Assembly (NCBI RefSeq): GCF_000444875.1
Contig: NC_021985.1
Location: 6,344,170 to 6,408,169 of the forward strand
Source of the DNA: Streptomyces collinus Tu 365
Lineage (GTDB): Bacteria > Actinomycetota > Actinomycetes > Streptomycetales > Streptomycetaceae
Length of the DNA: 64,000 bases
Reading direction: 5' to 3'
Shown here: piece by piece, positions 26,361 to 34,688 of the stretch
Position numbering within the stretch: position 1 is the first letter of the stretch
How the letters are laid out: every line of letters begins with the position of its first letter
Program-made: the position numbers and the translations under genes
Notes under the pieces: model-generated
What the model saw: only the letters and a program-made list of their open reading frames with translations
What the model was told of the DNA's origin: nothing
Databases searched by the model: none

Positions 26361-27280
26361 CGGCGGCCTCCTTCGATGAGGATCTCGTCGTTGGCGGTGA
26401 TCTCCCTGAGGAGATCGACGGCCCATCGGTCAAGTGCGCCGCGCACATCGGACCGCTGGGCGCCGATGTGGGGCGAGGCCAGGAGGTTGAGCGGCACCGT
26501 GGAGCCGGTGAGGAGCGGCAGGTGCTCCCGCTCGACCGGGTCGAGTGCGAGGCCCGAGAGTCCGCCGTCCGCCAACGCCCGCAGACAGGCGGCGACATCG
26601 AGGGTCTCCAGCCGCCCGGCGCAGATCAGCAGGGGCTGCTGCGGAGCGACGCGTGCCAGGAATTCCTCGCCGATGAACTGCCGGGTCGTGGCACGCAGTG
26701 GCAGGGCGACCACATGCAACTGCGACTGCTCCATGAGCGCCGCCTGCGACACCTCCCGCAGGCCGGGGGGATTCGACGGCCATGCGGCGTAGGCCGTGCG
26801 TGCTACATGTGGGGCGAGGGCCCGGCCGGCGGCCAGCCCCACCGGACCCGCGCCCCAGACACCCGCGGCCAGGGGGCCGAGTGAGACACCCATGCACGCC
26901 TCTTTCTCGTGGCAGCCGAGCATGAGCGCGTGCTGCCCCAGAGGGATTCGCCGGGCCAGGCCGAGAGCAGCGGCGAGGACCCACTCGCCCACGGCGGCCG
27001 CCCCGGCCTCGGCGTTGCGGTGCAGCGTGATCCCACGGCGTCGGAGTGCGCTCACGTCGATGTGGTCGATGCCGGAGCCGGTCCGTACGACGTGCCGCAG
27101 GCCAGGAAGTGCGTCGAGCTCCCGCTGTCCGAGTCGGACACCGGAACGCAGGACGACCACGGCCGCGTCGGCTGGCAGCGGCCGGTTCAGGTCCAGCAAA
27201 TAGTGCACGGGGACGGCTGGCAGCGCGCGGCGGATCGCACCCGCATCCGCCGCTCCACGTACCACGAGGACTGCGCTCAT
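26357..27280 (-). CDS. D-2-hydroxyacid dehydrogenase, NAD-dependent
   Basis: 307 residues. Catalytic domain (LRHVVRTGSGIDHID), Rossmann GxGxxG at 143-148 (GAGPVG), a catalytic Arg in ICAGRLET and His in ASPHIGAQ, as in phosphoglycerate dehydrogenase-like enzymes. The canonical catalytic Glu in the DxxxxEP loop is seen as LALDPVEREHLPL. It reduces a 2-oxo acid or the reverse. With a PEP-mutase-like gene in the same operon, phosphonopyruvate is a plausible substrate, by inference. ATGA overlaps on both sides. Confidence 0.85.
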   Translation of the reverse strand: MSAVLVVRGAADAGAIRRALPAVPVHYLLDLNRPLPADAAVVVLRSGVRLGQRELDALPGLRHVVRTGSGIDHIDVSALRRRGITLHRNAEAGAAAVGEWVLAAALGLARRIPLGQHALMLGCHEKEACMGVSLGPLAAGVWGAGPVGLAAGRALAPHVARTAYAAWPSNPPGLREVSQAALMEQSQLHVVALPLRATTRQFIGEEFLARVAPQQPLLICAGRLETLDVAACLRALADGGLSGLALDPVEREHLPLLTGSTVPLNLLASPHIGAQRSDVRGALDRWAVDLLREITANDEILIEGGRR

Positions 27281-27951
27281 CCGAGGGACCCCGGCTTCTC
27301 GTACCGGCCGAAGGCCAGATCACCCTCGCCCACGACGACGGTCACCGGCGACGGCGCGCCGAAGTACGCGTCGCAGGCGCGCTTCACCCCGGGGAGCCCG
27401 TCCCAGGCTCGTGGATTGACCGCCGTGTCCGCGTAGTCGTCGACGAGCAACACACCCGTCGGCACCAGGCGGGTGACGCAGTGCGTGAGTCCCCTGAGGG
27501 TCGAGTCGTAGAAGTCGCCGTCCAGGTAGGCGAACGCGATCTCGTCGGGCAGCTCCTTGGGAAGGGTCTCGTCGAACCACCCCGGATGGATGGCCGGCCC
27601 GGGCCTGCCCCAGGCCGCGTGCGTGGCGCGCACGTCGTCCGGGAACGACCGGAGCTCGCCCGCCGCCAGGTGGTCCGAGTCCTGGGCGCCGGGCGCGGGC
27701 ATGCCCTGGAAGGAGTCGTAGACGTGAATCTCGCGGTCGTGGTCGCCCAGCGAGTCGAGCACGCTACGGATCCAGAGGGCCATCGCACCTCTGTAGCAGC
27801 CGAGTTCCACCACGGCTCCCGGCAGACCGCGTGCGGTCATGTCGGCGAGCTCGCCGGCGATCACGCTGAGTCGGTCGGCACAGACCGTCCCGGAGTGCTC
27901 CCGCAGCAGCCACTCCCGCAGATCCTTCAACGTCGGATCCATGAGGGTCAC
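27277..27951 (-). CDS. TylF-like SAM-dependent O-methyltransferase
   Basis: 224 residues. The SAM site is VVELGCYRGAMALWIRSVL, followed by VYDSFQGMPAP, AYLDGDFYDSTLRGL and LLVDDYADTA, the acidic metal-binding residues of the macrocin O-methyltransferase (TylF) family. It methylates a hydroxyl, usually on a sugar or catechol-like group. GTG 27951 was chosen because it overlaps the Nudix stop (GTGA), like other junctions in this operon; ATG 27942 is possible. Confidence 0.85.
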   Translation of the reverse strand: MTLMDPTLKDLREWLLREHSGTVCADRLSVIAGELADMTARGLPGAVVELGCYRGAMALWIRSVLDSLGDHDREIHVYDSFQGMPAPGAQDSDHLAAGELRSFPDDVRATHAAWGRPGPAIHPGWFDETLPKELPDEIAFAYLDGDFYDSTLRGLTHCVTRLVPTGVLLVDDYADTAVNPRAWDGLPGVKRACDAYFGAPSPVTVVVGEGDLAFGRYEKPGSLG

Positions 27952-28418
27952 CACCTGTCCACGAAGGGGTCGGCGAGCTCCCCGTTCAACGCCGCCGACA
28001 GCGGGCGGTTGATCCGGGGCAGCAGGTACACGTCGCCCAGACGTTCCAGCGGAACCCACTCGAAGCCCACCTGGATGGGGTCCGACGGTTCCGGCATGCG
28101 CGGCTCGGCGTCGTCCACCTGCTCGGCGAGGAAGTTGAACTGAACCTTCTGTACGTCCCCGAACTCGCCCTGCCACGACTCGGGGACGTACTCGACGACG
28201 CACAGGAGACGCCGGGCCACGACCTGCAGGCCGGTCTCCTGCGCGACCTTGCGGTTCACGGCCTGGCGCAGGTCCTCGCCGACCTGCGCCTTGCCGCCGG
28301 GGAGGTTGTAGTGGAACCCGGCCTCGTCGTCGTATGACAGGAGCAGGACGGCACCGTCGCGCACGATCGCCGCCTTCACGGAGACGCTGATCCGAGGCAG
28401 TTCGGGCGTCAGAGGCAC
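27948..28418 (-). CDS. Nudix-fold protein with a degenerate catalytic box
   Basis: 156 residues from GTG 28418. The Nudix box runs GKAQVGEDLRQAVNRKVAQETGL. The first Glu, the Arg and the last Glu are kept, but the consensus REUXEE is RKVAQE, so two metal-binding Glu are replaced by Lys and Gln. It may be a binding or scaffolding protein, or have altered chemistry. The rest (SVKAAIVRDGAVLLLSYD, FEWVPLERL) is typical. It overlaps the PEP-mutase-like gene by 10 bp. Confidence 0.82.
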   Translation of the reverse strand: MPLTPELPRISVSVKAAIVRDGAVLLLSYDDEAGFHYNLPGGKAQVGEDLRQAVNRKVAQETGLQVVARRLLCVVEYVPESWQGEFGDVQKVQFNFLAEQVDDAEPRMPEPSDPIQVGFEWVPLERLGDVYLLPRINRPLSAALNGELADPFVDRW

Positions 28419-29278
28419 GAGAGCGCCTCCGGTTCGCCGACGCGCATCAGGTCGCCGACCTCCGCGAGGGACCCCGCGAGGGTGGAGCGGAAGCTCCCTC
28501 CGCGCCGGAACTGACGGGCGGCGGTGCGCATACCCGCGAGGGCGGCACGGCTGAGCTGGTTCGCGTAGATGCAGAGGCGGAAGCCGGCCTCGCCGAGCTC
28601 GGCGGCGCTCAGGTCGGGGAACGCCGTGGGCACGCTGACCAGCGGTACGCCGTGGTTCCACGCGCGTCCGATGGCCCGCGCCTGGTCACCGGTGGCGTCC
28701 TTGGAGTGGATGAGGATCGCATCCGCTCCGGCGTCGGCGTACGCCTCGGCGCGGGCGATCGCCGTGGTCATGTCCTCGCCGGCGATCAGGGCCTCGGTGC
28801 GGGCCACGACCACGAGGCCGTCACCGGCGGTCTTCCGTATGCGCCCCACCTGCTCGCACAGCAGGTCCCGGTCGGCGAGGCTCTGGGCACGGTGGGCCGC
28901 GAAGCTGTTGCACTTGGGGTATGCGCTGTCCTCGACACACACTGCCGCGGCTCCGGCGCGCATCAGGTCGTACGCGAACCGCTCCGCCGTGCGCCCCGAG
29001 CCGCCCGCGTTGTCGATGTCGACGATGACAGGCAGTTCGGTGACGCGGCCGAGGGAGGCGACCACGTCGGACAGGTCCCGGGGGCCCAGGACGTTGGCGT
29101 CCGGTAGCCCGGAGGCCGCGGACACCTCCAGACCGCTCACCCACAGGGCGTCGAAGCCCGCCTCCGCCGCGACGTGCGCGGCGAGCGCGTTCACCGCACC
29201 GATCGCCAGGAGAGGGTGCTTCCGCTCGCTGTCGTCGAGGGCCTCGCGCAGACGCCTCGCCTTCGTGCCGTCAGTCAC
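28409..29278 (-). CDS. PEP mutase / isocitrate lyase superfamily enzyme, PEP-mutase-like active site
   Basis: 289 residues from GTG 29278. Metal-binding VDID (Asp87, Asp89), then EDSAYPKCNSF (Glu116, Asp117, Lys122, Asn124, Ser125). The PKxNS loop is that of PEP mutase and phosphonopyruvate hydrolase, not the PKRCGH of isocitrate and methylisocitrate lyases. So it may form phosphonopyruvate from PEP (C-P bond) or act on a related 3-carbon acid. No phosphonopyruvate decarboxylase is nearby; the operon dehydrogenase could pull the equilibrium instead. It overlaps the kinase gene by 8 bp. Confidence 0.85.
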   Translation of the reverse strand: MTDGTKARRLREALDDSERKHPLLAIGAVNALAAHVAAEAGFDALWVSGLEVSAASGLPDANVLGPRDLSDVVASLGRVTELPVIVDIDNAGGSGRTAERFAYDLMRAGAAAVCVEDSAYPKCNSFAAHRAQSLADRDLLCEQVGRIRKTAGDGLVVVARTEALIAGEDMTTAIARAEAYADAGADAILIHSKDATGDQARAIGRAWNHGVPLVSVPTAFPDLSAAELGEAGFRLCIYANQLSRAALAGMRTAARQFRRGGSFRSTLAGSLAEVGDLMRVGEPEALSCL

Positions 29279-29957
29279 GGGTCTCTCCTCCTTCCGTGTG
29301 GGCGGCGATGGGCGGTACCAGCTGTCGATCGCGCAGTACGTCCCAGGCGGCGAGCAGCACCTCGGACCGGGGGCGGCGGGCATCCAGACGGACCACGTCG
29401 CCGAGGAGCGGGAACTGGTCGGGCTTCGTGACCACGGCCTCATAGGTCTCACGAACCCGGCTCTGGACGTCGTGCACGTCCCAGTCGGCTCGGACGGCGT
29501 CTCCCTGTCGGGCCTGCGCCCGGCTCATCGAGGCGTCGGTCTCCAGGTCCAGGACGAGCGTGAGATCGGGGGCCACGGTGAGGTGCGCGGCCAGCGTCTC
29601 GTACGTCTCCGACGCCCTCATGCCGTGCTTCACGGCGAAGAAGGCCAGCTCGCTGAGCAGCCAGCGATCCGTGATCACGGGCCGGGCCGGTCGCTGAGGG
29701 AGCACAAGGCGATCCAGCGTGGCCCGCTTGTCCGACGCGATCGCGGACAGGTAGGCGTCACGGTTTCCGGCGTTCGGCTGGTACTTGCCGGTGACGATGG
29801 CGGCGGCCTGGTCGGCGGCGAGGAAGCTGGTGGTAAGCACGCACAGCGGGGTGACGCCGTAGAGCCCCTCCCAGAGCCGGAACAGGCCCTTGCGTAGCGT
29901 CGTCTTGCCGGTGCCGTCGAGCCCCTCGATGACGATGAATGGATAGCGGTGGTTCAT
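29271..29957 (-). CDS. dTMP-kinase-like P-loop kinase
   Basis: 228 residues. P-loop at 12-20 (GLDGTGKTT), then RPVITDRWLLSELAF as the DR[YW] substrate motif and DLTLVLDLETDASMSRAQAR with the lid. This is the thymidylate kinase fold, but being in a biosynthetic operon it more likely phosphorylates a pathway intermediate than serves dTTP synthesis. The core tmk gene should be elsewhere. ATGA overlap with the upstream gene. Confidence 0.82.
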   Translation of the reverse strand: MNHRYPFIVIEGLDGTGKTTLRKGLFRLWEGLYGVTPLCVLTTSFLAADQAAAIVTGKYQPNAGNRDAYLSAIASDKRATLDRLVLPQRPARPVITDRWLLSELAFFAVKHGMRASETYETLAAHLTVAPDLTLVLDLETDASMSRAQARQGDAVRADWDVHDVQSRVRETYEAVVTKPDQFPLLGDVVRLDARRPRSEVLLAAWDVLRDRQLVPPIAAHTEGGETRD

Positions 29958-30715
29958 TCGACCTGCCCCGCCCCGGTGCCGCCGGCGTACTTGGTGAAAC
30001 GGCCCCGCCAGCGGGCCGTGGTGGATACCAGGTCCACCAGCCGCAGCTCCGCCAACTCGTCGATGAGGCGGGGCAGCTCGGGCTCGGCGCAGATGCCGGC
30101 CTCGATGGCCCGGCAGTACGTGGCGCGGAGGGCCTGGTCGTCGGCGGAGTCGCGCAGCGCCGTCTCCAGCACCCGCGTGGCCATGCCGTGGGCCACGACG
30201 CTCACGGCGGTGCCCAGGGCCTGCTCATGGAGCGGGCCCGGGTGCGGCTCCAGCGTGATGTGGTGAACCCCGCGGTGGCGGATAACCGTGAAGAAGCCCA
30301 CCCACCACGCGGCGGCGTCGCTGACGGCGGTCACGGCGTCGGACCAGGCTGCCCCGGACTGCTCCGCGAGGAGGTTCTGGGCAGCGGTGTCGGCGGCGTG
30401 GTGAAGTGCCCCGCGCTGGTTCCGCGGCTCCGCTCCGTGCCTCTGGGGCAGCTCCCACCAGAAGCCGAGCCCGGCGTCATCCAGCAGTGCCATCGCGGAC
30501 TCGTCGCTTGCCAGCAGCGGAGACGGGCGTTGGGCCAGCACGGAGACATCGGCGCCCGGCACATCCGGCAGCGCCTTCTCCTCGGCGACGGCAGCCCGCC
30601 ATTCGTCGAGATGGAGATGGAGCCGCTGGGTCAGCAGCCCGTCCGCCAGCGTCTGCCAGGCATGGGCGAGCGGCGGCGAACCGGGGGGCCGGGGTGGCAG
30701 GGTCAAGGAGGTCAC
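29954..30715 (-). CDS. Hypothetical first gene of the RiPP/PEP-mutase operon
   Basis: 253 residues from GTG 30715; an in-frame start at 30799 exists but would leave little room for the divergent promoter. Not recognised. It is rich in His and Trp (HLHLDEW, WWELPQRHGAEP, AAWWVGFFTVIRHRGVHHITLEPHPGPLHEQ). A helical C-terminal half ends KYAGGTGAGQVE. The HxxxHHxTLEPH run could bind metal. No membrane span or signal peptide. Confidence 0.65.
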   Translation of the reverse strand: MTSLTLPPRPPGSPPLAHAWQTLADGLLTQRLHLHLDEWRAAVAEEKALPDVPGADVSVLAQRPSPLLASDESAMALLDDAGLGFWWELPQRHGAEPRNQRGALHHAADTAAQNLLAEQSGAAWSDAVTAVSDAAAWWVGFFTVIRHRGVHHITLEPHPGPLHEQALGTAVSVVAHGMATRVLETALRDSADDQALRATYCRAIEAGICAEPELPRLIDELAELRLVDLVSTTARWRGRFTKYAGGTGAGQVE

Positions 30716-30809
30716 AGGTCGGATCCTCACGTCCGGGGAGTCGCGGCACGCGGCTCCGGTCGGCGGTGCTCCACCACGATGGCCGCCACGAAGGCCCACG
30801 CCTATGACT

Positions 30810-30819
30810 GTTTATGAGC
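30810..30819 (+). promoter_or_regulatory. GTTTATGAGC motif in the divergent operon/XRE promoter
   Basis: GTTTATGAGC lies between the operon start (30715, minus) and the XRE regulator (plus). The same 10 bases occur on the minus strand at 34689-34698, in the only other promoter gap at the end of the cluster, where they are one arm of GCTCAT-N8-ATGAGC. It may be the operator of the XRE protein. Confidence 0.45.
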
Positions 30820-30871
30820 CCCATCAGCGGAACGTGCCCGGGTGATCACAGAGCGAGGGAGAATGCCGACC

Positions 30872-32437
30872 ATGGTCGACAGCGGACAGCGGCGGTGTAC
30901 GCGCTGCGGTGCCCTTCTCAGCCGCTTCAATGCCGGTACACGATGCGCCTCGTGCCAGGGCGGGCCGGCCGCCCGACGGGCCGACCCGGGCTTCTGGCGT
31001 GATCCGACGGTCCGGCGAGCCGTGGCCGCATGGGAACTCGGCACCGTCGTCAAGCTGTTCAGGAAGCACACGGGCCTCTCCCAGGCCGGCGTAGCGCGGA
31101 TGGTCAGCATCGACCAGGCCGAGGTCAGCAGACTGGAACGAGGGCTCAAACAGATTCGCGACCGACGGCAGTTCGTCCAGTGGACCGATGCGCTCGGAGT
31201 CCCGGAGGAGCTGCTCGGGCTCCTGCCCACGGCCGATCCGCACATCCCGGACTCCACGGGCCGACCGGGAACGGCGGGTACCGGAGCCCGTGGGTACGCG
31301 ACGCTGCCCGAAGGACCGGGCCAGCTTCTGTTACCCGCCGGCCGGTCCGTCCCGACGACGGCGCTTCCCGTGCTGACGCTTCCCGCAGCCTCCTTCCTCG
31401 GGGACAACTTGAGACTCGACTCCCGCCCGGAGCTGGATGCCTGGCGCACCATGCCGATGCGCGCGCTCGTCGTTGCGAACCGCACGGTGGACGGGGCGGT
31501 ACGGCAGTTCATCACCGATGCCCGATCGAGCGGCGTAAGTGCCACGGCATCCGACCCGGTCGACATACCGGCCGCGTACGAACTGGACGACCTGACCTAC
31601 GGCATCCTGTGGGCCGTGTCGGGATTCGAGGCGGCGCTGCTCGGCGACGATCAGCCCCTGCACACCTCGCTGGCGTCGCTCACCGTTTCCGCAGGCGCGC
31701 CAATCGCCGCCGACCTGACCGAAGTCTCCCGGATGCTCATCGGCTCGGAGACCGCAGCTCGGTACATCCTGGGCAACCGTGACCACCTGGGCGACGCACC
31801 CGTCTTCTGGACCAGGGAACAGCGTGGTGAAGAGGCCGCCACATGGCTGTTCTTCCGGCACAAATACCGCTACCTCGAATACCTCGAACGAACGGCCCCC
31901 CGACGTCCGAGCGGCACCAGCGGCCGGGGGTTCTGCGTCCCCGAGACGGCGATCGCCTCCTCGTCGGCGTATGAGCGCGTTCTGCTGTTCCTCGCCATCG
32001 CGCTCATGGAGTCCTTCGGTATCCGTACCTGGGTGACCGACGACGGAGGCTTCGCACACACTGACGGCTTCGCCCTCTCTCCCGGGCGCCGGGCTGTCAT
32101 TGCCTCTTGGGTACGGACCGCGGGAGCGTCCCGCCTTGCGGTCACCGCGCGGCCGGGAGCCCTGCGGACTTTCGCCGATGTGACTGGCCACGTCAGCCAC
32201 AATTCGGCCACAGCGGCTGAGCAGGCCGGACAGCGCCTCGCAGCGACGGCGGAGTACCTCGGCCTCGACGCCGCCTGGCTCGGTCGTCGGTGCGCCCAGC
32301 TGTCGGCCGTCGGCACGGAGCGGTTCGCCCGGCCGCGCAGCCGGCTGCTCGGCCTCGAAGGGCTGGAGGCTGCCTGCCGGTTCGTGGCCGAGCAGCTAGT
32401 GATCATCCCGCGTACCCGGACGGCGCCGACCCGATAG
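30872..32437 (+). CDS. XRE-family regulator with N-terminal zinc ribbon
   Basis: 521 residues. CTRCGALLSRFNAGTRCASC is a zinc-ribbon-like Cys4 knot, followed by a Cro/C1-type helix-turn-helix (LFRKHTGLSQAGVARMVSIDQAEVSRLERG). The remaining 400 residues form a large, mostly helical ligand or partner domain I cannot name. AGGGAG at 30856-30861 precedes ATG 30872 by 10 nt; GTG 30842 and ATG 30863 are alternative starts. It is divergent from the operon, so it is probably the cluster regulator. Confidence 0.85.
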   Translation: MVDSGQRRCTRCGALLSRFNAGTRCASCQGGPAARRADPGFWRDPTVRRAVAAWELGTVVKLFRKHTGLSQAGVARMVSIDQAEVSRLERGLKQIRDRRQFVQWTDALGVPEELLGLLPTADPHIPDSTGRPGTAGTGARGYATLPEGPGQLLLPAGRSVPTTALPVLTLPAASFLGDNLRLDSRPELDAWRTMPMRALVVANRTVDGAVRQFITDARSSGVSATASDPVDIPAAYELDDLTYGILWAVSGFEAALLGDDQPLHTSLASLTVSAGAPIAADLTEVSRMLIGSETAARYILGNRDHLGDAPVFWTREQRGEEAATWLFFRHKYRYLEYLERTAPRRPSGTSGRGFCVPETAIASSSAYERVLLFLAIALMESFGIRTWVTDDGGFAHTDGFALSPGRRAVIASWVRTAGASRLAVTARPGALRTFADVTGHVSHNSATAAEQAGQRLAATAEYLGLDAAWLGRRCAQLSAVGTERFARPRSRLLGLEGLEAACRFVAEQLVIIPRTRTAPTR

Positions 32438-32496
32438 CCTGCGTGAACCACTCGTGAGGCCGTGCTCGGCGGCGTCTGGACAGGGGAGCAGGGGAT

Positions 32497-33498
32497 ATGA
32501 CGGAGTCGGTCAGGAACGTGGCGGTCTTTTCCCTCGGCGGCACGATCGCCATGACCACGGATCCCACCACCGGAGGTGTCGTACCCGCGCTTTCGGCCCA
32601 CGAACTCCTCGCCGCAGTACCTGCTCTGGCCACGAGCGGCATCGGCCTCAAGGTGCTGGACTTCCGGCGTCTGCCCGGCGCCTCCCTGACCTTCGAGGAC
32701 CTCACCGCACTGTCGGCCGCGATCACGGCGGAGCTGGAGGCCGGTGGCGTGGACGGCGTCGTCATCACCCAGGGCACCGACACCATCGAGGAGACTGCTT
32801 TCCTCCTCGACCTTTACCACGGCCATGAGCAGCCAGTCGTCGTCACCGGCGCGATGCGAAACCCCACCCTGCCCGGCGCCGACGGCCCGGCCAACATCCA
32901 TGCCGCCGTCCTAGCCGCCGCCGCCCCCGGCCTGCGGGGCGCCGGCTGCCTCGTCGTACTCGGCGACGAGATCCACTCGGCCCGGACCGTCCGCAAGTCC
33001 CACACCACCAGCCCCGCCGCCTTCACCTCACCAGCAAGCGGCCCGATCGCGCGGGTCGAGGAGAACCGGGTGCGGATGATGGGTGGCCTGCCGTCCCGCG
33101 GACCGCTCGTCAGCGCGCCCGACTGTGAGGCTCGCGTCGGGCTCTACACCGTCACCCTCGGCGACGACGGCACCCTGCTCGACCTGTGGGACGGCAACTG
33201 CGACGGACTCGTGGTCGCGGCCTTCGGCGTCGGCCACGTCCCGGAGCGCCTCGTCGAAGGGCTCACCAAGCTCGCGTCCTGCATCCCCGTGGTCCTCGCC
33301 TCCCGCATCGGCAACGGATCCGTCCTGTCCGACACGTACGGCTTCCCCGGCTCCGAGAAGGACCTCCTCGGGCGAGGACTCATTGGCGCCGGAGACCTCA
33401 GCCCGTACCATGCGCGGCTCCTCCTCCACGCCCTGCTTGCCCAGGGCGCCGACGGGGCGACGGTCCGCGAGACCTTCACCACCGCCTCCGCCCGCTGA
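32497..33498 (+). CDS. L-asparaginase family amidohydrolase
   Basis: 333 residues. First nucleophile region FSLGGTIAM (Thr16), second motif VITQGTDTIEETA (Thr94, Asp95) and Lys167 in RTVRKSH, the complete asparaginase/glutaminase triad. It hydrolyses Asn to Asp and ammonia, or a related amide. No signal peptide, so it is cytosolic. GGGGAGCAGGGG precedes ATG 32497. In this setting it could trim a pathway amide rather than serve catabolism (inference). Confidence 0.92.
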   Translation: MTESVRNVAVFSLGGTIAMTTDPTTGGVVPALSAHELLAAVPALATSGIGLKVLDFRRLPGASLTFEDLTALSAAITAELEAGGVDGVVITQGTDTIEETAFLLDLYHGHEQPVVVTGAMRNPTLPGADGPANIHAAVLAAAAPGLRGAGCLVVLGDEIHSARTVRKSHTTSPAAFTSPASGPIARVEENRVRMMGGLPSRGPLVSAPDCEARVGLYTVTLGDDGTLLDLWDGNCDGLVVAAFGVGHVPERLVEGLTKLASCIPVVLASRIGNGSVLSDTYGFPGSEKDLLGRGLIGAGDLSPYHARLLLHALLAQGADGATVRETFTTASAR

Positions 33499-33525
33499 TC
33501 CCATCCCGTCAGGAGACACCCGCAC

Positions 33526-33984
33526 ATGCGCGCTCACGAGCTGACCGTTGGCCGTACCTTCGGCGTCACCTTCGACCACGGGGAGGACTTCTTCGAGGCG
33601 CTGTCCACCTTCTGCCGGGACAACGACGTACGGCAGGGCTACATCCCCTCGTTCATCGGGGCCTTCGCGGAGGCCGAGATCGTGGGTGCCTGCGAGAAGC
33701 TCGCCGACCCGGACGCACCGGTCTGGGCGAAGACGTACGTCACCAACGTCGAGGCGTTCGGCGCGGGCACATTCGCCCACGACCCGGCCACCGGCGGGAT
33801 ACTTCCGCACATCCACGTCTCCGCCGGCTTGAAGGCCCAGTCGGCCGACGGCAGGACGAGCCATCTCCTCAGCGCCACGGTCCAGTTCCTCAGCGAGCTG
33901 CTGATCGTGGAGGTCGCGGCGCCCACTATGACCCGGCCCCGGAACCCCGACCTCTACGACGTTCCGCTGCTCACGTTCGGCTGA
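33526..33984 (+). CDS. PPC/DUF296 domain protein
   Basis: 152 residues forming a single PPC (DUF296) domain: VGRTFGVTFDHGEDFFEALSTF, YIPSFIGAFAEAEI and PHIHVSAGLK with a metal-binding HxH, ending DLYDVPLLTFG. Bacterial members are trimeric metal-binding proteins of unclear role. It lies 27 nt after the asparaginase gene, so it is likely co-transcribed. Its last 32 codons are duplicated as a relic at 21434-21528. Confidence 0.87.
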   Translation: MRAHELTVGRTFGVTFDHGEDFFEALSTFCRDNDVRQGYIPSFIGAFAEAEIVGACEKLADPDAPVWAKTYVTNVEAFGAGTFAHDPATGGILPHIHVSAGLKAQSADGRTSHLLSATVQFLSELLIVEVAAPTMTRPRNPDLYDVPLLTFG

Positions 33985-34095
33985 CCGGAAGGAGTCGGCG
34001 AATCCAGGGGTGGCCGGGCGCGATCACCTTGATCGCGTCCGCCAGCCAGGCACGTGCCGGAGCATCGAGCAGCGGCAGTACCGCTTCGAAGTCGG
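33889..34095 (+). repeat. Copy 2 of the ~200-bp duplicated segment
   Basis: It covers the 3' end of the DUF296 gene and the 3' end of the convergent adenylyltransferase gene, both intact here. Orientation is the same as copy 1 at 21434-21640. See copy 1 for the matching blocks. Confidence 0.75.
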
Positions 34096-34594
34096 TCTCG
34101 TCCTTGTCCCGGGTCGCCTTGGCCTTGTAGAAGAGCTGCACCTCGGGCGCGAGGTATGGGATGCCCGCCTCGCTTGTCCACCCGAGCTTGTCGATCGGGA
34201 GCCGGATCTGCGGGGTGCGCCGCGAGACCCACTGGGTTCCCTCGGCCTCGTCCAGCATGAGCTGCACCGACCAGGGCGCCTTGGACGTGCGGCGGCACCA
34301 GATGTCGTGGAGCGGCGGTCGAAGGACCTCTCCAGGACGCCACGGTCGCAACTCCCCCTGGCCAGGCGGATCCGCCACGTGCAGGTCCCAGTCGGCCAGC
34401 AGTTCATGTACGAGGGCCTGGTCACGCCGGAGGACGAGGACGTCGAGATCGCCGTGTGCGCGCAGCTCGCGGCCGACCGCGAGTTCGATCGCGTAGCCAC
34501 CGGCGATCCACCACGGGAAGTCAGCCTTGGCGAAGACCATGGCCACATCCTCGGGGCGATCCGGCACCCAGCGTCCCAACACGTCAGCACTCAC
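33971..34594 (-). CDS. Aminoglycoside-adenylyltransferase-like nucleotidyltransferase
   Basis: 207 residues. FPWWIAGGYAIELAVGRELRAHGDLDVLVLR (residues 26-56) is the nucleotidyltransferase GG...DxD motif of the family that includes aminoglycoside 2''-adenylyltransferase; PEVQLFYKAKATRDKDETDF follows. It may be a resistance or nucleotide-transfer enzyme; the substrate is unknown. The 3' ends of this gene and the DUF296 gene overlap by 14 bp. Confidence 0.82.
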   Translation of the reverse strand: MSADVLGRWVPDRPEDVAMVFAKADFPWWIAGGYAIELAVGRELRAHGDLDVLVLRRDQALVHELLADWDLHVADPPGQGELRPWRPGEVLRPPLHDIWCRRTSKAPWSVQLMLDEAEGTQWVSRRTPQIRLPIDKLGWTSEAGIPYLAPEVQLFYKAKATRDKDETDFEAVLPLLDAPARAWLADAIKVIAPGHPWIRRLLPVSRT

Positions 34595-34688
34595 CCGCCC
34601 ATACTCCCAGTGACCAGACGGACGGAAGCGCAGGCCGACGGCGGGTCGGCGGTCTCGCTGGAGTGCCTTGTCGCTCGCTGGCCCTCGC

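Noticed and set aside
29271..29957. Housekeeping thymidylate kinase (tmk)
   Set aside because: It has the fold, but lies inside a biosynthetic operon in an acquired island; the essential gene would be expected in core sequence.
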